Assembly: GCA_947177395.1 (NCBI GenBank)
Contig: CAMWUI010000009.1
Coordinates: 1 to 64,000 of the forward strand
DNA: 64,000 nt
DNA from: an uncultured Paraprevotella sp.
Lineage (GTDB): Bacteria > Bacteroidota > Bacteroidia > Bacteroidales > Bacteroidaceae
Reading direction: 5' to 3'
Shown: positions 54,974-63,147 of the stretch, in pieces
Layout: every line of letters begins with the position of its first letter
Numbering within the stretch: the first letter of the stretch is position 1
Position numbers and translations under genes: made by a program
The notes under the pieces: model-generated
What the model was told of the DNA's origin: nothing
Seen by the model: only the letters and a program-made list of their open reading frames with translations
Database searches by the model: none

Positions 54974-57615
54974 TCTTTCAACGTATGAAATTAACAACAA
55001 TTATAAGCGTAATAATGACCTTTGCCGGTTTTCAGACGGCAAAGGCTCAGCTTATTCAGGAAGTAAAAGTAAAACCGAATATTGAATATTCGCGCAATCC
55101 GCAGACGTATGTCATCGACGGTCTGGTTGTGGAAGGGGTGGATAATTATGATGATTATCTGCTTATCAATCTGTCCGGTTTGTCTATCGGTCAGCAAATT
55201 ACGATACCCGGTGATGAAATTACGCAGGCAATAAAACGTTATTGGCGCCACGGGCTGTTTTCCAATGTTGCGATAGAGGTGGACAGTCTGGTCGGAGAAA
55301 AGGCTTATCTGCATATTAAACTGGCGCAACGTCCGCGCATTTCCCAGATTAACTATACCGGTGTGAAAAAGGGAGAACGAGAAGATCTGGAAGGACGTCT
55401 GGGCTTAGTCAAGGACAATCAGTTTACGCCGAATATGGAAGGGCGGACCAAGGAACTGGCCAAGAGATATTTCGATGAGAAGGGGTATAAGAATGCGGAA
55501 ATCGAAGTAGTTCAGAGAGATGATGTGAGCAATCCAGGCAAGATAATCATAGATATCAATGTAGACAAGAAGGACAAGGTCAAGGTGCATAAGATTACGA
55601 TAGAAGGGAATGAAGCCCTCTCTACCAAACGAATCAAAGGTACGTTGCTACGCAACGGTGTATTGTCCAAAACCCATGAAAAGGGAACTCCTGTGGCCTG
55701 GTTTCGTGCTAAGAAGTTTATTCCGGAAAAATATAAGGAAGATAAGCAAAAATTGATTGAGAAATACAATGAACTTGGTTTCCGGGATGCTTATATTGTG
55801 GAGGACAGCGTATCTTCATATAACGAAAAGACTGTGGACGTATATATAAAAGTGGAGGAAGGCCGCAAATATTATATCCGTAATATGGAATGGGTCGGCA
55901 ATACTATTTATAGTACCGATGTATTGTCCGATCTGTTGCGGATGAAGAAGGGTGATGTGTACAACCAGACGCAGCTCAACAAACGTTTGTCCGCAGATGA
56001 GGATGCTGTGGGAAATCTCTATTATAACAATGGATATGTATTCTATCGTCTGGAACCGGTGGAGGTGAATATCGTGGGTGATTCCGTAGACTTGGAGATG
56101 CGTATAACGGAAGGTCCGCAGGCCACCATCAATCGGGTGAAGATTATGGGGAACGACCGTGTATATGAGAATGTGGTGCGTCGTGAACTGAGAAATAAGC
56201 CTGGAGATTTGTTCAGTAAGGAGGCACTGGAGCGTTCTTACCGTGAAATCGCCTCTATGGGACATTTTGACCCGGAAGCCATAGACTACGATGTTCAGCC
56301 GGACCTGGAAAATGGAACAGTGGATCTGGGATGGGGACTGACATCCAAATCGAACGATCAGGTTGAATTCTCTCTGGGTTACGGACAGACGGGTGTGATA
56401 GGTAAAATCGGTTTGAAGTTTTCCAATTTCTGTTTGGCGAATCTGTTTGATAAGGACGGGCTTCGGCGGGGTATTATGCCGCAGGGTAACGGCGAGACGT
56501 TCTCTATCAGTGGTCAGACGAACGGACGCTATTATCAGTCATACAGTATCAATTACATGAATCCGTGGTTTGGCGGTAAGCGTCCTAATTCGTTGTCCTT
56601 TTCGGCATTCTTCTCCAAACAGACGGATGTGAGCGACAACTACTACAATTCGTCCTATTATAACAGTTACTATAACTATCTGTACGGGTACGGAACAAGC
56701 GGCTCCAATTACTATGAGAATTATTATGATCCGGATAAATATGTCAAGATATTCGGATTCTCTCTGGGATGGGGTAAGCGTTTGCGATGGCCGGATGACT
56801 ATTTCACTCTTTCGGCAGATCTGGCATACCAGCGATATATCCTGAAAGACTGGGAATACTTCCTTATTTCAAACGGAAGTTGTAATAACATCAGTTTGAA
56901 TCTGACATTAGGACGTAATTCGACCGACAATCAGATTTATCCCCGTCGCGGTTCGGAATTCGTATTCTCGGCATCGCTTACGCCTCCCTATTCGCTGTTC
57001 GACAAGAAAGCTTATGAGAATATGGCAAACGATCCCCGTAGTTCCACTTACCAGAAAGAATTGCAGGACAAATATAAATGGGTGGAATATCATAAATGGA
57101 AGTTTAAGAGCAGAACTTATATCGCTTTGGCCGGTATGAGCAAGTGTCCGGTACTGATGGCGCGGGTAGAGATGGGATTGCTGGGCTCTTATAACAAGCA
57201 TAAGAAGTCGCCTTTCGAGACATTCTATGTCGGAGGTGACGGAACTTCCGGTTACTCATACAGCTATGCTACCGAAACCATCGGGTTGCGCGGTTATGAC
57301 AACGGAGCGCTCACACCGAACGGATATACCGGCTATGCCTATAACCGTTTCACGTTGGAACTCCGCTACCCCTTGATGCTGCAAGGTTCGACGAATATTT
57401 ATGCCCTTGTATTTGCGGAAGGTGGTAACGCCTGGAATAATGTGAAAGATTTCAATCCGTTTGACTTGAAGCGTTCCGTGGGTGTCGGTGCACGTATATT
57501 CCTGCCTATGGTCGGTCTGCTGGGTATTGACTGGGCTTACGGTTTCGACAAGGTCTTTGGGAGCAAGGCTTACGGAGGCAGTCAGTTCCATTTTATCCTT
57601 GGACAAGAATTTTAA
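54970..57615 (+). CDS. bamA: Outer membrane protein assembly factor BamA
   Basis: The 881-residue protein inserts beta barrels into the outer membrane. A signal peptide ends near 'AKAQ'. Five POTRA domains fill about 25-430 ('[14 protein letters not shown]', '[20 protein letters not shown]', '[20 protein letters not shown]'). The Omp85 barrel runs to the C-terminus, with '[12 protein letters not shown]' (about 776) being the VRGF/Y-type strand-6 motif. It ends in Phe, as outer-membrane barrels do. A Tyr/Ser/Asn-rich loop at about 555-595 is unusually long. An ATG at 54985 is an alternative start. Confidence 0.96.
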   Translation: MIFQRMKLTTIISVIMTFAGFQTAKAQLIQEVKVKPNIEYSRNPQTYVIDGLVVEGVDNYDDYLLINLSGLSIGQQITIPGDEITQAIKRYWRHGLFSNVAIEVDSLVGEKAYLHIKLAQRPRISQINYTGVKKGEREDLEGRLGLVKDNQFTPNMEGRTKELAKRYFDEKGYKNAEIEVVQRDDVSNPGKIIIDINVDKKDKVKVHKITIEGNEALSTKRIKGTLLRNGVLSKTHEKGTPVAWFRAKKFIPEKYKEDKQKLIEKYNELGFRDAYIVEDSVSSYNEKTVDVYIKVEEGRKYYIRNMEWVGNTIYSTDVLSDLLRMKKGDVYNQTQLNKRLSADEDAVGNLYYNNGYVFYRLEPVEVNIVGDSVDLEMRITEGPQATINRVKIMGNDRVYENVVRRELRNKPGDLFSKEALERSYREIASMGHFDPEAIDYDVQPDLENGTVDLGWGLTSKSNDQVEFSLGYGQTGVIGKIGLKFSNFCLANLFDKDGLRRGIMPQGNGETFSISGQTNGRYYQSYSINYMNPWFGGKRPNSLSFSAFFSKQTDVSDNYYNSSYYNSYYNYLYGYGTSGSNYYENYYDPDKYVKIFGFSLGWGKRLRWPDDYFTLSADLAYQRYILKDWEYFLISNGSCNNISLNLTLGRNSTDNQIYPRRGSEFVFSASLTPPYSLFDKKAYENMANDPRSSTYQKELQDKYKWVEYHKWKFKSRTYIALAGMSKCPVLMARVEMGLLGSYNKHKKSPFETFYVGGDGTSGYSYSYATETIGLRGYDNGALTPNGYTGYAYNRFTLELRYPLMLQGSTNIYALVFAEGGNAWNNVKDFNPFDLKRSVGVGARIFLPMVGLLGIDWAYGFDKVFGSKAYGGSQFHFILGQEF

Positions 57616-57631
57616 TTTAAAAACCTTAGCG

Positions 57632-58150
57632 ATGATGAAAAAGTTAATTCTTTTATGTAGCCTTTTGATGGCATTCGGAGTTCGGGCGGCAGCTCAGAAA
57701 TTTGTATTGGTGGATATGGAATATATTCTGAAGAATATTCCGGCCTACGAACGTGCCAACGAGCAGTTGAACCAGGTGTCGAAAAAGTGGCAGGCAGAAG
57801 TGGAAGCGCTGTCAGTGGAGGCTCAGACTCTGTATAAGAACTATCAGAGTGAGGCCGTTTTCTTGAGTGAGGAACAGAAAAATCAGAGGGTGGAAGCCGT
57901 GGTGAATAAGGAAAAAGAAGCGGCAGAACTCAAGAAAAAGTATTTCGGTCCGGAGGGTGAACTGTTTAAGAAACGTGAGAGCCTGATGGCGCCTATTCAG
58001 GATGAAATCTATAATGCGGTGAAAGATATCTGCGACAACAAGGGATATTCTCTGGTTTTAGACCGGGCATCGGATGCAGGTATCATCTTTGCTTCTCCCA
58101 AAATAGATATCAGTAACGAAGTGTTGACGAAATTAGGATATTCAAATTAA
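57632..58150 (+). CDS. OmpH/Skp family periplasmic chaperone (copy 1)
   Basis: The 172-residue protein has a signal peptide ('LILLCSLLMAFGVRAAAQ'), the OmpH opening 'KFVLVDMEYILKNIPAYE' and a long coiled coil with tentacle-like helices (about 45-120). 'DKGYSLVLDRASDAGIIFAS' type beta strands close it. It binds unfolded outer-membrane proteins on their way to BamA. It lies 16 bases after bamA and is followed by a second copy. Confidence 0.93.
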   Translation: MMKKLILLCSLLMAFGVRAAAQKFVLVDMEYILKNIPAYERANEQLNQVSKKWQAEVEALSVEAQTLYKNYQSEAVFLSEEQKNQRVEAVVNKEKEAAELKKKYFGPEGELFKKRESLMAPIQDEIYNAVKDICDNKGYSLVLDRASDAGIIFASPKIDISNEVLTKLGYSN

Positions 58151-58206
58151 CCTTTGTACATTTGTACTGACAAATAGGAATCGATAACGAAAAATAAAAG
58201 ATTAAA

Positions 58207-58707
58207 ATGATGAAGAAGATTATTTTATTGGCGTTGTTAATCGCCCCCTTGAGCGTCTTTGCTCAGAAATTCGGTCACTTCAATTCTGCGGAGATCATGC
58301 AGATTATGCCTGAGTATACCCAGGCACAGACGGAGTTGGAATCTTTGCAGAAACAATATGAGGATGATCTGAAACGTATGCAGGACGAACTGACGAAGAA
58401 GAGTTCCGAATACGAAAAAGAACGTGCGAACCTGCTGGACAACGTCCGTCAGCGTCGTGAGGCTGAATTGGAAGACTTATACAAACGTATCCAGCAGAGT
58501 TATGAGGACAACCGTATGTCATTGCAGAAAGTTTCTCAGGAGAAGATGCAGGATATCACGCAGAAAATTCTGAATGCGGTTAAGGAAATCGGTACGGCAG
58601 GCGGCTATGTCTATATTATGGATACGACTGCCGGTGTGCCTTATATCAGTACAACGCTGAGTACGGATGTGACAACGGAACTGAAAAACAAGCTTGGACT
58701 GAAATAA
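58207..58707 (+). CDS. OmpH/Skp family periplasmic chaperone (copy 2)
   Basis: The 166-residue protein has a signal peptide ('IILLALLIAPLSVFAQ') and 'KFGHFNSAEIMQIMPEYTQ'. A coiled coil rich in Lys/Glu (about 38-115) follows, then 'GGYVYIMDTTAGVPYIS'. It is a paralogue of the genes on either side. It is probably on the bamA transcript, which ends at the hairpin 58735-58775. Confidence 0.93.
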   Translation: MMKKIILLALLIAPLSVFAQKFGHFNSAEIMQIMPEYTQAQTELESLQKQYEDDLKRMQDELTKKSSEYEKERANLLDNVRQRREAELEDLYKRIQQSYEDNRMSLQKVSQEKMQDITQKILNAVKEIGTAGGYVYIMDTTAGVPYISTTLSTDVTTELKNKLGLK

Positions 58708-58734
58708 ATCGTTTTTAATATAGTATTAAAGGAA

Positions 58735-58775
58735 GGCCTGTCTTGGATGATAGAAATATCCGGGGCAGGTCTTTT
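58735..58775 (+). terminator. Terminator after the second ompH gene
   Basis: GCCTGTC (58736-58742) pairs with GGCAGGT (one G-T pair), and an inner GGAT/ATCC stem extends it; CTTTT follows. It separates the bamA transcript from the third ompH gene. Confidence 0.7.
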
Positions 58776-58838
58776 GTTGGGGAATGCTTTAACTTTCTTC
58801 GGAACTTGAGAGGGAACATACATTTACTGTGTCAACTC

Positions 58839-58869
58839 TTTGTTTATTCCCGAAATCCCCTTAATTTTG
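58839..58869 (+). promoter_or_regulatory. Promoter of ompH copy 3 and murI (TTTG-N19-TAATTTTG)
   Basis: TTTG at 58839-58842, 19 bases, TAATTTTG at 58862-58869: a full consensus. The predicted start near 58876 is 20 bases before the ATG at 58896. Confidence 0.78.
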
Positions 58870-58895
58870 CAGAAAGACATAAATTTGTAGGACTT

Positions 58896-59411
58896 ATGTG
58901 GAAAAGAATATTATTCGTATGGATGATGGCGTTGCCTTTATCTTTGTTTTCTCAGGTACGTTTCGGCTATGTAAGTTATAGCGCAGTGCTCACAGCCATG
59001 CCGGAATATGCGGAAGCGAGAAAGGCATTGCAGGAACTTAAAGTGAAGTATGATGCCGAGGCCCGTCGGAGTGAGGAAGAATTTCAGGTGAAGTTTGCGG
59101 AGCTTCTGCAGGGTCAGAGAGACTTTCCGGCAAATATTCTTCAAAAACGCCAAAAGGAGTTGCTGGACCTGTCGGAGAAAGGAATAGCTTTCAGACAGGA
59201 GATTCAGCAGTTGCTTGCTTCTGCGGAAAAAGAAATGCTGCAAAATCTTTACGGAAAAATAAACGAAGTGTTGCGGGTGATTGGAACAGAGAAGGGATAT
59301 GGGTATATACTCAATACGGATGGTAACTCCTGCCCTTATATCAATCCGGCCTTGGGAGAGGATGTGACGGCGGAGTTGAAAGCACGTCTCGCAGTTCCGG
59401 CGCTTCCATGA
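58896..59411 (+). CDS. OmpH/Skp family periplasmic chaperone (copy 3)
   Basis: The 171-residue protein has a signal peptide ('ILFVWMMALPLSLFSQ') and 'VRFGYVSYSAVLTAMPEYAE'. A coiled coil spans about 40-120, and 'KGYGYILNTDGNSCPYINP' closes it. It is more diverged than copies 1 and 2 and lies behind its own promoter. It overlaps murI by 4 bases, so it is expressed with peptidoglycan synthesis rather than with bamA. Confidence 0.92.
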   Translation: MWKRILFVWMMALPLSLFSQVRFGYVSYSAVLTAMPEYAEARKALQELKVKYDAEARRSEEEFQVKFAELLQGQRDFPANILQKRQKELLDLSEKGIAFRQEIQQLLASAEKEMLQNLYGKINEVLRVIGTEKGYGYILNTDGNSCPYINPALGEDVTAELKARLAVPALP

Positions 59412-60247
59412 TGCAGTTTTCCGAGACCCCGGGGCCTATCGGTCTGTTTGACTCCGGTTATGGCGGTCTGACCATTTTGCATCAGATTCGTCGTTTGATG
59501 CCCCAATATGACTATTTGTATCTGGGGGATAATGCCCGTACACCATACGGTACGCGTTCTCATGAGGTCGTATATGAATTCACGCTGGAAGCTGTGAAGA
59601 CACTCTTCGGCATGGGATGCCATCTTGTTATTCTGGCCTGCAATACCGCGTCGGCGAAGGCACTGCGTACGATTCAGCAAGTCGATCTTCCCACACTTGA
59701 CCCCTCGCGACGGGTGTTGGGGGTAATCCGGCCTACGGCGGAGTGCATCGGTCATCTGACCCGTACAAGGCATGTGGGGGTATTGGCGACACCGGGAACA
59801 ATCCGGTCTGATTCTTATTCTTTAGAGATAAAGAAACTCTTTTCGGATATCGTTGTTACGGGTGAGGCATGTCCCATGTGGGTCCCGTTGGTGGAAAATT
59901 ACGAGTTTGATTCTCCGGGAGCAGATTATTTTGTACAAAAAAGCATCGGTAACTTGTTGCGCAGGGATCCGGATATCGATACGATTATCCTGGGGTGTAC
60001 GCATTACCCTTTGCTTATCAATAAGATTCTGAAATATACTCCCCCTGCGATACGGATTGTTCCCCAGGGGGATTATGTGGCACAGAGCTTGCGTGACTAC
60101 CTGATGCGTCATTCTCTGGTAGAGACACGGTGTACACAACAAGGCACCTGTCGTTTCCTGACCACGGAGTCGCCGGATAAATTTAAGGAATCTGCCGCTA
60201 TATTCCTGCGTGCCCGTGTGGATGTAGAACGTATCACACTCGGCTGA
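59408..60247 (+). CDS. murI: Glutamate racemase
   Basis: The 279-residue enzyme makes D-glutamate for peptidoglycan. 'IGLFDSGYGGLTILHQI' (about 12-28) supplies the catalytic Asp. 'LVILACNTASAKAL' (Cys about 78) and 'TIILGCTHYPLLI' (Cys about 197) are the two-Cys acid-base pair. The intact length and motifs indicate a working enzyme. It is coupled to the third ompH gene. Confidence 0.96.
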   Translation: MMQFSETPGPIGLFDSGYGGLTILHQIRRLMPQYDYLYLGDNARTPYGTRSHEVVYEFTLEAVKTLFGMGCHLVILACNTASAKALRTIQQVDLPTLDPSRRVLGVIRPTAECIGHLTRTRHVGVLATPGTIRSDSYSLEIKKLFSDIVVTGEACPMWVPLVENYEFDSPGADYFVQKSIGNLLRRDPDIDTIILGCTHYPLLINKILKYTPPAIRIVPQGDYVAQSLRDYLMRHSLVETRCTQQGTCRFLTTESPDKFKESAAIFLRARVDVERITLG

Positions 60248-60255
60248 GGCTTCCC

Positions 60256-60279
60256 GCCGTCAGTCAAGTAAATGACGGC
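60256..60279. terminator. Hairpin between convergent murI and the LolC/E-like gene
   Basis: GCCGTCA (60256-60262) and TGACGGC (60273-60279) form a 7-bp stem with a 10-base loop overlapping the last codons of the minus-strand gene. There is no T-run on either side, so a bidirectional terminator role is only suggested. Confidence 0.35.
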
Positions 60280-61489
60280 TCAGATAACGGATGGGATACC
60301 ATAGGGCTCCGTATCCGATAGCCATCACGGTGGCAAATACTAAAAGTATATCTTGGTAATGAACGCTTACGGGATAAGCGTCCACTATGAATTTTCCGGC
60401 ACTGTCACCGAGGGTAATGAATCCGAATTGCTGTTGCAGGAAACACAGAAAAAGCCCCAGTACGATACCGGAGGCGGCACCGATAGTAGCGATCATTCTC
60501 CCTTCGTGCAGAAAGATACGCGTAATTTGCCGTTCTGTGGCTCCCAGATTGCGCAGAGTACGCACATTTTCCTTTTTGTCGATAATCAGCATAGACAGCG
60601 AGCCGATAATATTGAAACAGGCGACCAATAGAATAAAGCTAAGGAAAATGTAAGCGATAAATTTCTCTATTTCCATGATACGGAATACGTCGGATTGCTG
60701 TTCATAGCGATCCATAATTTTAAATTGCCCGTTGCTCCACTCCTCCAGTTCCTGACGCACCTTCTTTTCATCAGCGCCAGGTTTCAATTTCAGTTCTATA
60801 GACGAAACTTCGTCAGGACGTGAAAACAGCCGTCTGGAAAAAGCCAATGAAGTCAGAATATAATTCTCGTCGTATTTGGCCTGGTTGACGGCAAACAATA
60901 CTCCCGGAGAATACAGTTCCTCCTGCGTGAATGAAGCGGCCGGATTGGCAAGGTTGATGCGTTCTCCTTTCTTGGGCGCAAATATCTGGAGCGGTTCTTC
61001 AAAAGTAGTTCCGATGCCCAGCGTAGAGGCCAGACGGATGCCCGGGATGCCGAATTCCAGCACATCGGCATGCAGCAGGAACTCTCCGTCGCCGTACAGC
61101 AATCCGTTCAGGTCTGTCTGCCGGCCGATGTTGTCTTCTACTCCTTTTATCGTCACCATCTGCTGCCGGCCGTTATAGGCGACCAGAGCATTGTCCTCCA
61201 GGCAACGGGTGCATACTTGTATGGCCGGATGTTTCATCAGCTTGAGCAGGGTTTCGTTGTCAGAAGAGACGGTATGTCCTTCCGCTGGAACTATTTTCAG
61301 CTGAGGATCGAATGCTGTGAAGAAAGAAGAAACCAAATCTCTGAACCCATTGAATACCGACAGGGTGCATACCAGTGCCAGAGTAGCCAGTGCAACTCCG
61401 CACACGGATATGCCCGATATGATATTGATGGCGTGATGAGACTTTCGGGTGAACAGGTAACGGCGGGATATGTAGAAAGGAAAGTTCAT
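60260..61489 (-). CDS. FtsX/LolC-E-like ABC transporter permease
   Basis: The 409-residue protein begins 'MNFPFYISRRYLFTRKSHHA', typical of lipoprotein-releasing permeases. One N-terminal membrane helix is followed by a MacB-like periplasmic domain (about 50-265) and three C-terminal helices ('FLSFILLVACFNIIGSLSML' and following). LolC/E proteins extract lipoproteins from the inner membrane, with LolD as the ATPase; no lolD is nearby. It lies 16 bases after rbfA. Confidence 0.9.
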   Translation of the reverse strand: MNFPFYISRRYLFTRKSHHAINIISGISVCGVALATLALVCTLSVFNGFRDLVSSFFTAFDPQLKIVPAEGHTVSSDNETLLKLMKHPAIQVCTRCLEDNALVAYNGRQQMVTIKGVEDNIGRQTDLNGLLYGDGEFLLHADVLEFGIPGIRLASTLGIGTTFEEPLQIFAPKKGERINLANPAASFTQEELYSPGVLFAVNQAKYDENYILTSLAFSRRLFSRPDEVSSIELKLKPGADEKKVRQELEEWSNGQFKIMDRYEQQSDVFRIMEIEKFIAYIFLSFILLVACFNIIGSLSMLIIDKKENVRTLRNLGATERQITRIFLHEGRMIATIGAASGIVLGLFLCFLQQQFGFITLGDSAGKFIVDAYPVSVHYQDILLVFATVMAIGYGALWYPIRYLSRHLLD

Positions 61490-61505
61490 TGCGTGCAGGT
61501 TGAGG

Positions 61506-61859
61506 TCAGTTTGCAGAAGTATGCCCCTGTTTCAGTAGATTGTCGATGTTCTCGGCATAGTCCAGAGAGTCGTCCACAAAGAATTTCAGTTCCGGGATGA
61601 TGCGTAGCTGGTGACGTACCCGGGTACCCAGTTCGTAACGGATCGCTTTTGCATTCTCATTGATGTTTTTCACGATTTCTTCGTTGCGATTGCTGGGGAA
61701 TACGCTCAGATAAGCCCGGCAGATGCTCATGTCCGGACTAATCCGGCAGACACTTACCGATACAAGGACACCTTTCATGGCTTTGGTCTGCAACATGAAG
61801 ATTTCACTCAATTCCTTCTGTATGAGTCGTGCGATTTTGTTTTGTCTGGTAGTTTCCAT
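61506..61859 (-). CDS. rbfA: Ribosome-binding factor A
   Basis: The 117-residue protein has 'RQNKIARLIQKELSEIF' (about 5-21). A KH-type fold follows with 'VSVCRISPDMSICRAYLSVF' and 'YELGTRVRHQLRIIPELKFF' (about 75-94) and 'VDDSLDYAENIDNLL', the last matching the family's D-S-xx-xxxxIxxLL ending. It assists late maturation of the 30S subunit. It is in an operon with the O-methyltransferase upstream. Confidence 0.95.
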   Translation of the reverse strand: METTRQNKIARLIQKELSEIFMLQTKAMKGVLVSVSVCRISPDMSICRAYLSVFPSNRNEEIVKNINENAKAIRYELGTRVRHQLRIIPELKFFVDDSLDYAENIDNLLKQGHTSAN

Positions 61860-61885
61860 ATGAATTTATGTATTATAGATATTGT

Positions 61886-62623
61886 TCAATCGTTGACTGT
61901 CTTTTTTCGGATGACAGTCAGACCGTCTCTCAGGGGCAAGATGACAGTTTCCACCCGTCCGTCGGTTGCGACCCGGTCGTTAAAGTGCATGATACCTGCG
62001 GTCTGTGCGTCGGTAGGATACGGCTGTTCAACGACGTGTCCGTCCCATAATGTATTGTCGGCAAGGATATAGCCTCCCGGTTTCAGTTTCTCCATGACCA
62101 TCTCGTAATAGTCCGTGTACCGCCGTTTGTCTCCGTCGATAAATGCCAGGTCAAATTGCACATCCATGCCGGGTACCAGTTTCAAGGCATCTCCGATATA
62201 AAACCGGATTTTATCGGCGTATGGCGACTGTTCCAGCCAGGGACGGGTAAAATCCTCTTGCTCGTCGTTTATTTCGAATGTATGAAGCATGGCATTGTCC
62301 GGAAGAGCTTCAGCCAGACAAAGTGCCGAGTACCCGCTGTAGGTACCTATTTCCAGAACCTCCCTGGGCTGTATCATGCGTACAAACATCTTTAACATCC
62401 GTCCTTGCAGATGGCCAGATGCCATGCGCGGACGCAGCAGTTTGATATGTGTGGCACGGTAAAGTGCTTTCAGGTAATCACTTTCCGGTTCTATATGTCG
62501 TAGGATGTAGTTTTCCAGCAGACTGTCGGCAGAAGACAATGAAGTGTGTTTGCCGGTCTCTCTGTCTGCAGGGTCTGTCATTCCCGTTTTTTTGTTTTTC
62601 ATCGGCGGCGACTGTTCAATCAC
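61886..62623 (-). CDS. Class I SAM-dependent O-methyltransferase (COMT-like)
   Basis: The protein (245 residues from the first ATG) has 'EVLEIGTYSGYSALCLAEAL' (about 91-110) for SAM binding. 'FDLAFIDGDKRRYTDYYE' (about 157-174) and 'LKPGGYILADNTLWDGHVV' (about 183-201) are the divalent-metal and catalytic blocks of the catechol/caffeoyl-CoA type. The substrate is unknown. The first about 25 residues look like an over-long start; downstream Met codons at residue 8 or 15 are more likely. It follows aroQ after 26 bases. Confidence 0.92.
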   Translation of the reverse strand: MIEQSPPMKNKKTGMTDPADRETGKHTSLSSADSLLENYILRHIEPESDYLKALYRATHIKLLRPRMASGHLQGRMLKMFVRMIQPREVLEIGTYSGYSALCLAEALPDNAMLHTFEINDEQEDFTRPWLEQSPYADKIRFYIGDALKLVPGMDVQFDLAFIDGDKRRYTDYYEMVMEKLKPGGYILADNTLWDGHVVEQPYPTDAQTAGIMHFNDRVATDGRVETVILPLRDGLTVIRKKTVND

Positions 62624-62649
62624 ATTTGCTTTGATTTCACCACAGGAAG

Positions 62650-63093
62650 TTATCCTTTGGCATTGTCCGGTTCATGCTGTGTCAGTAACGCATCGACGGC
62701 CAATCGGTAGGAATCCAGTCCGAAACCGCAGATGACCCCGAGACAGGCGCATGAGATCATGGATTTGTGACGAAACTCCTCCCGTTTATGTACGTTGCTG
62801 ATGTGCACTTCTATGACAGGGGCAGGTATGGCGCGGATGGCATCCTGCAGAGCTATGGATGTGTGGGTATAAGCACCGGCGTTCAGTACGATGCCGTCGC
62901 TGTCGAATCCAGTGTCGTGCAACCGGTCTATCAGCGCGCCTTCCGAGTTGCTTTGGAAATACTCAATCTGTAGGTCTGAGTAGGTGTCGCGCAACTTCTC
63001 CAGATACGTTTCGAACGGCTGGTTGCCATAGATGCCAGGTTCCCGTTTTCCGAGCAGGTTGATGTTCGGACCGTTGATGATTTGTATTCTCAT
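62650..63093 (-). CDS. aroQ: Type II 3-dehydroquinate dehydratase
   Basis: The 147-residue enzyme performs the third step of the shikimate pathway. 'IQIINGPNINLLGKREPGIY' (about 3-22, catalytic Tyr at the end) is followed by 'QSNSEGALIDRLHD', 'LNAGAYTHTSIALQDAI' and 'EVHISNVHKREEFRHKS' (catalytic His and Arg), covering the whole active site. It is divergent from xerD, the usual Bacteroidetes neighbour. Confidence 0.96.
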   Translation of the reverse strand: MRIQIINGPNINLLGKREPGIYGNQPFETYLEKLRDTYSDLQIEYFQSNSEGALIDRLHDTGFDSDGIVLNAGAYTHTSIALQDAIRAIPAPVIEVHISNVHKREEFRHKSMISCACLGVICGFGLDSYRLAVDALLTQHEPDNAKG

Positions 63094-63111
63094 GAATAAT
63101 CCCTATCTTTG
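63081..63111 (+). promoter_or_regulatory. Promoter of xerD (TTTG-N19-TATCTTTG)
   Basis: TTTG at 63081-63084 and TATCTTTG at 63104-63111 are 19 bases apart. The predicted start near 63118 is 30 bases before the ATG. The -33 box lies within the aroQ coding start. Confidence 0.75.
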
Positions 63112-63131
63112 TTTTAATAATATAATGTGTG

Positions 63132-63139
63132 CAAAGGTA
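63132..63139 (-). promoter_or_regulatory. Likely -7 box of the aroQ unit
   Basis: The minus strand reads TACCTTTG (TAnnTTTG), with a predicted start near 63125 and the ATG at 63093. No TTTG at -33. Its start point lies just downstream of the xerD start, so the two promoters face each other. Confidence 0.5.
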
Positions 63140-63147
63140 GAAAGAAG

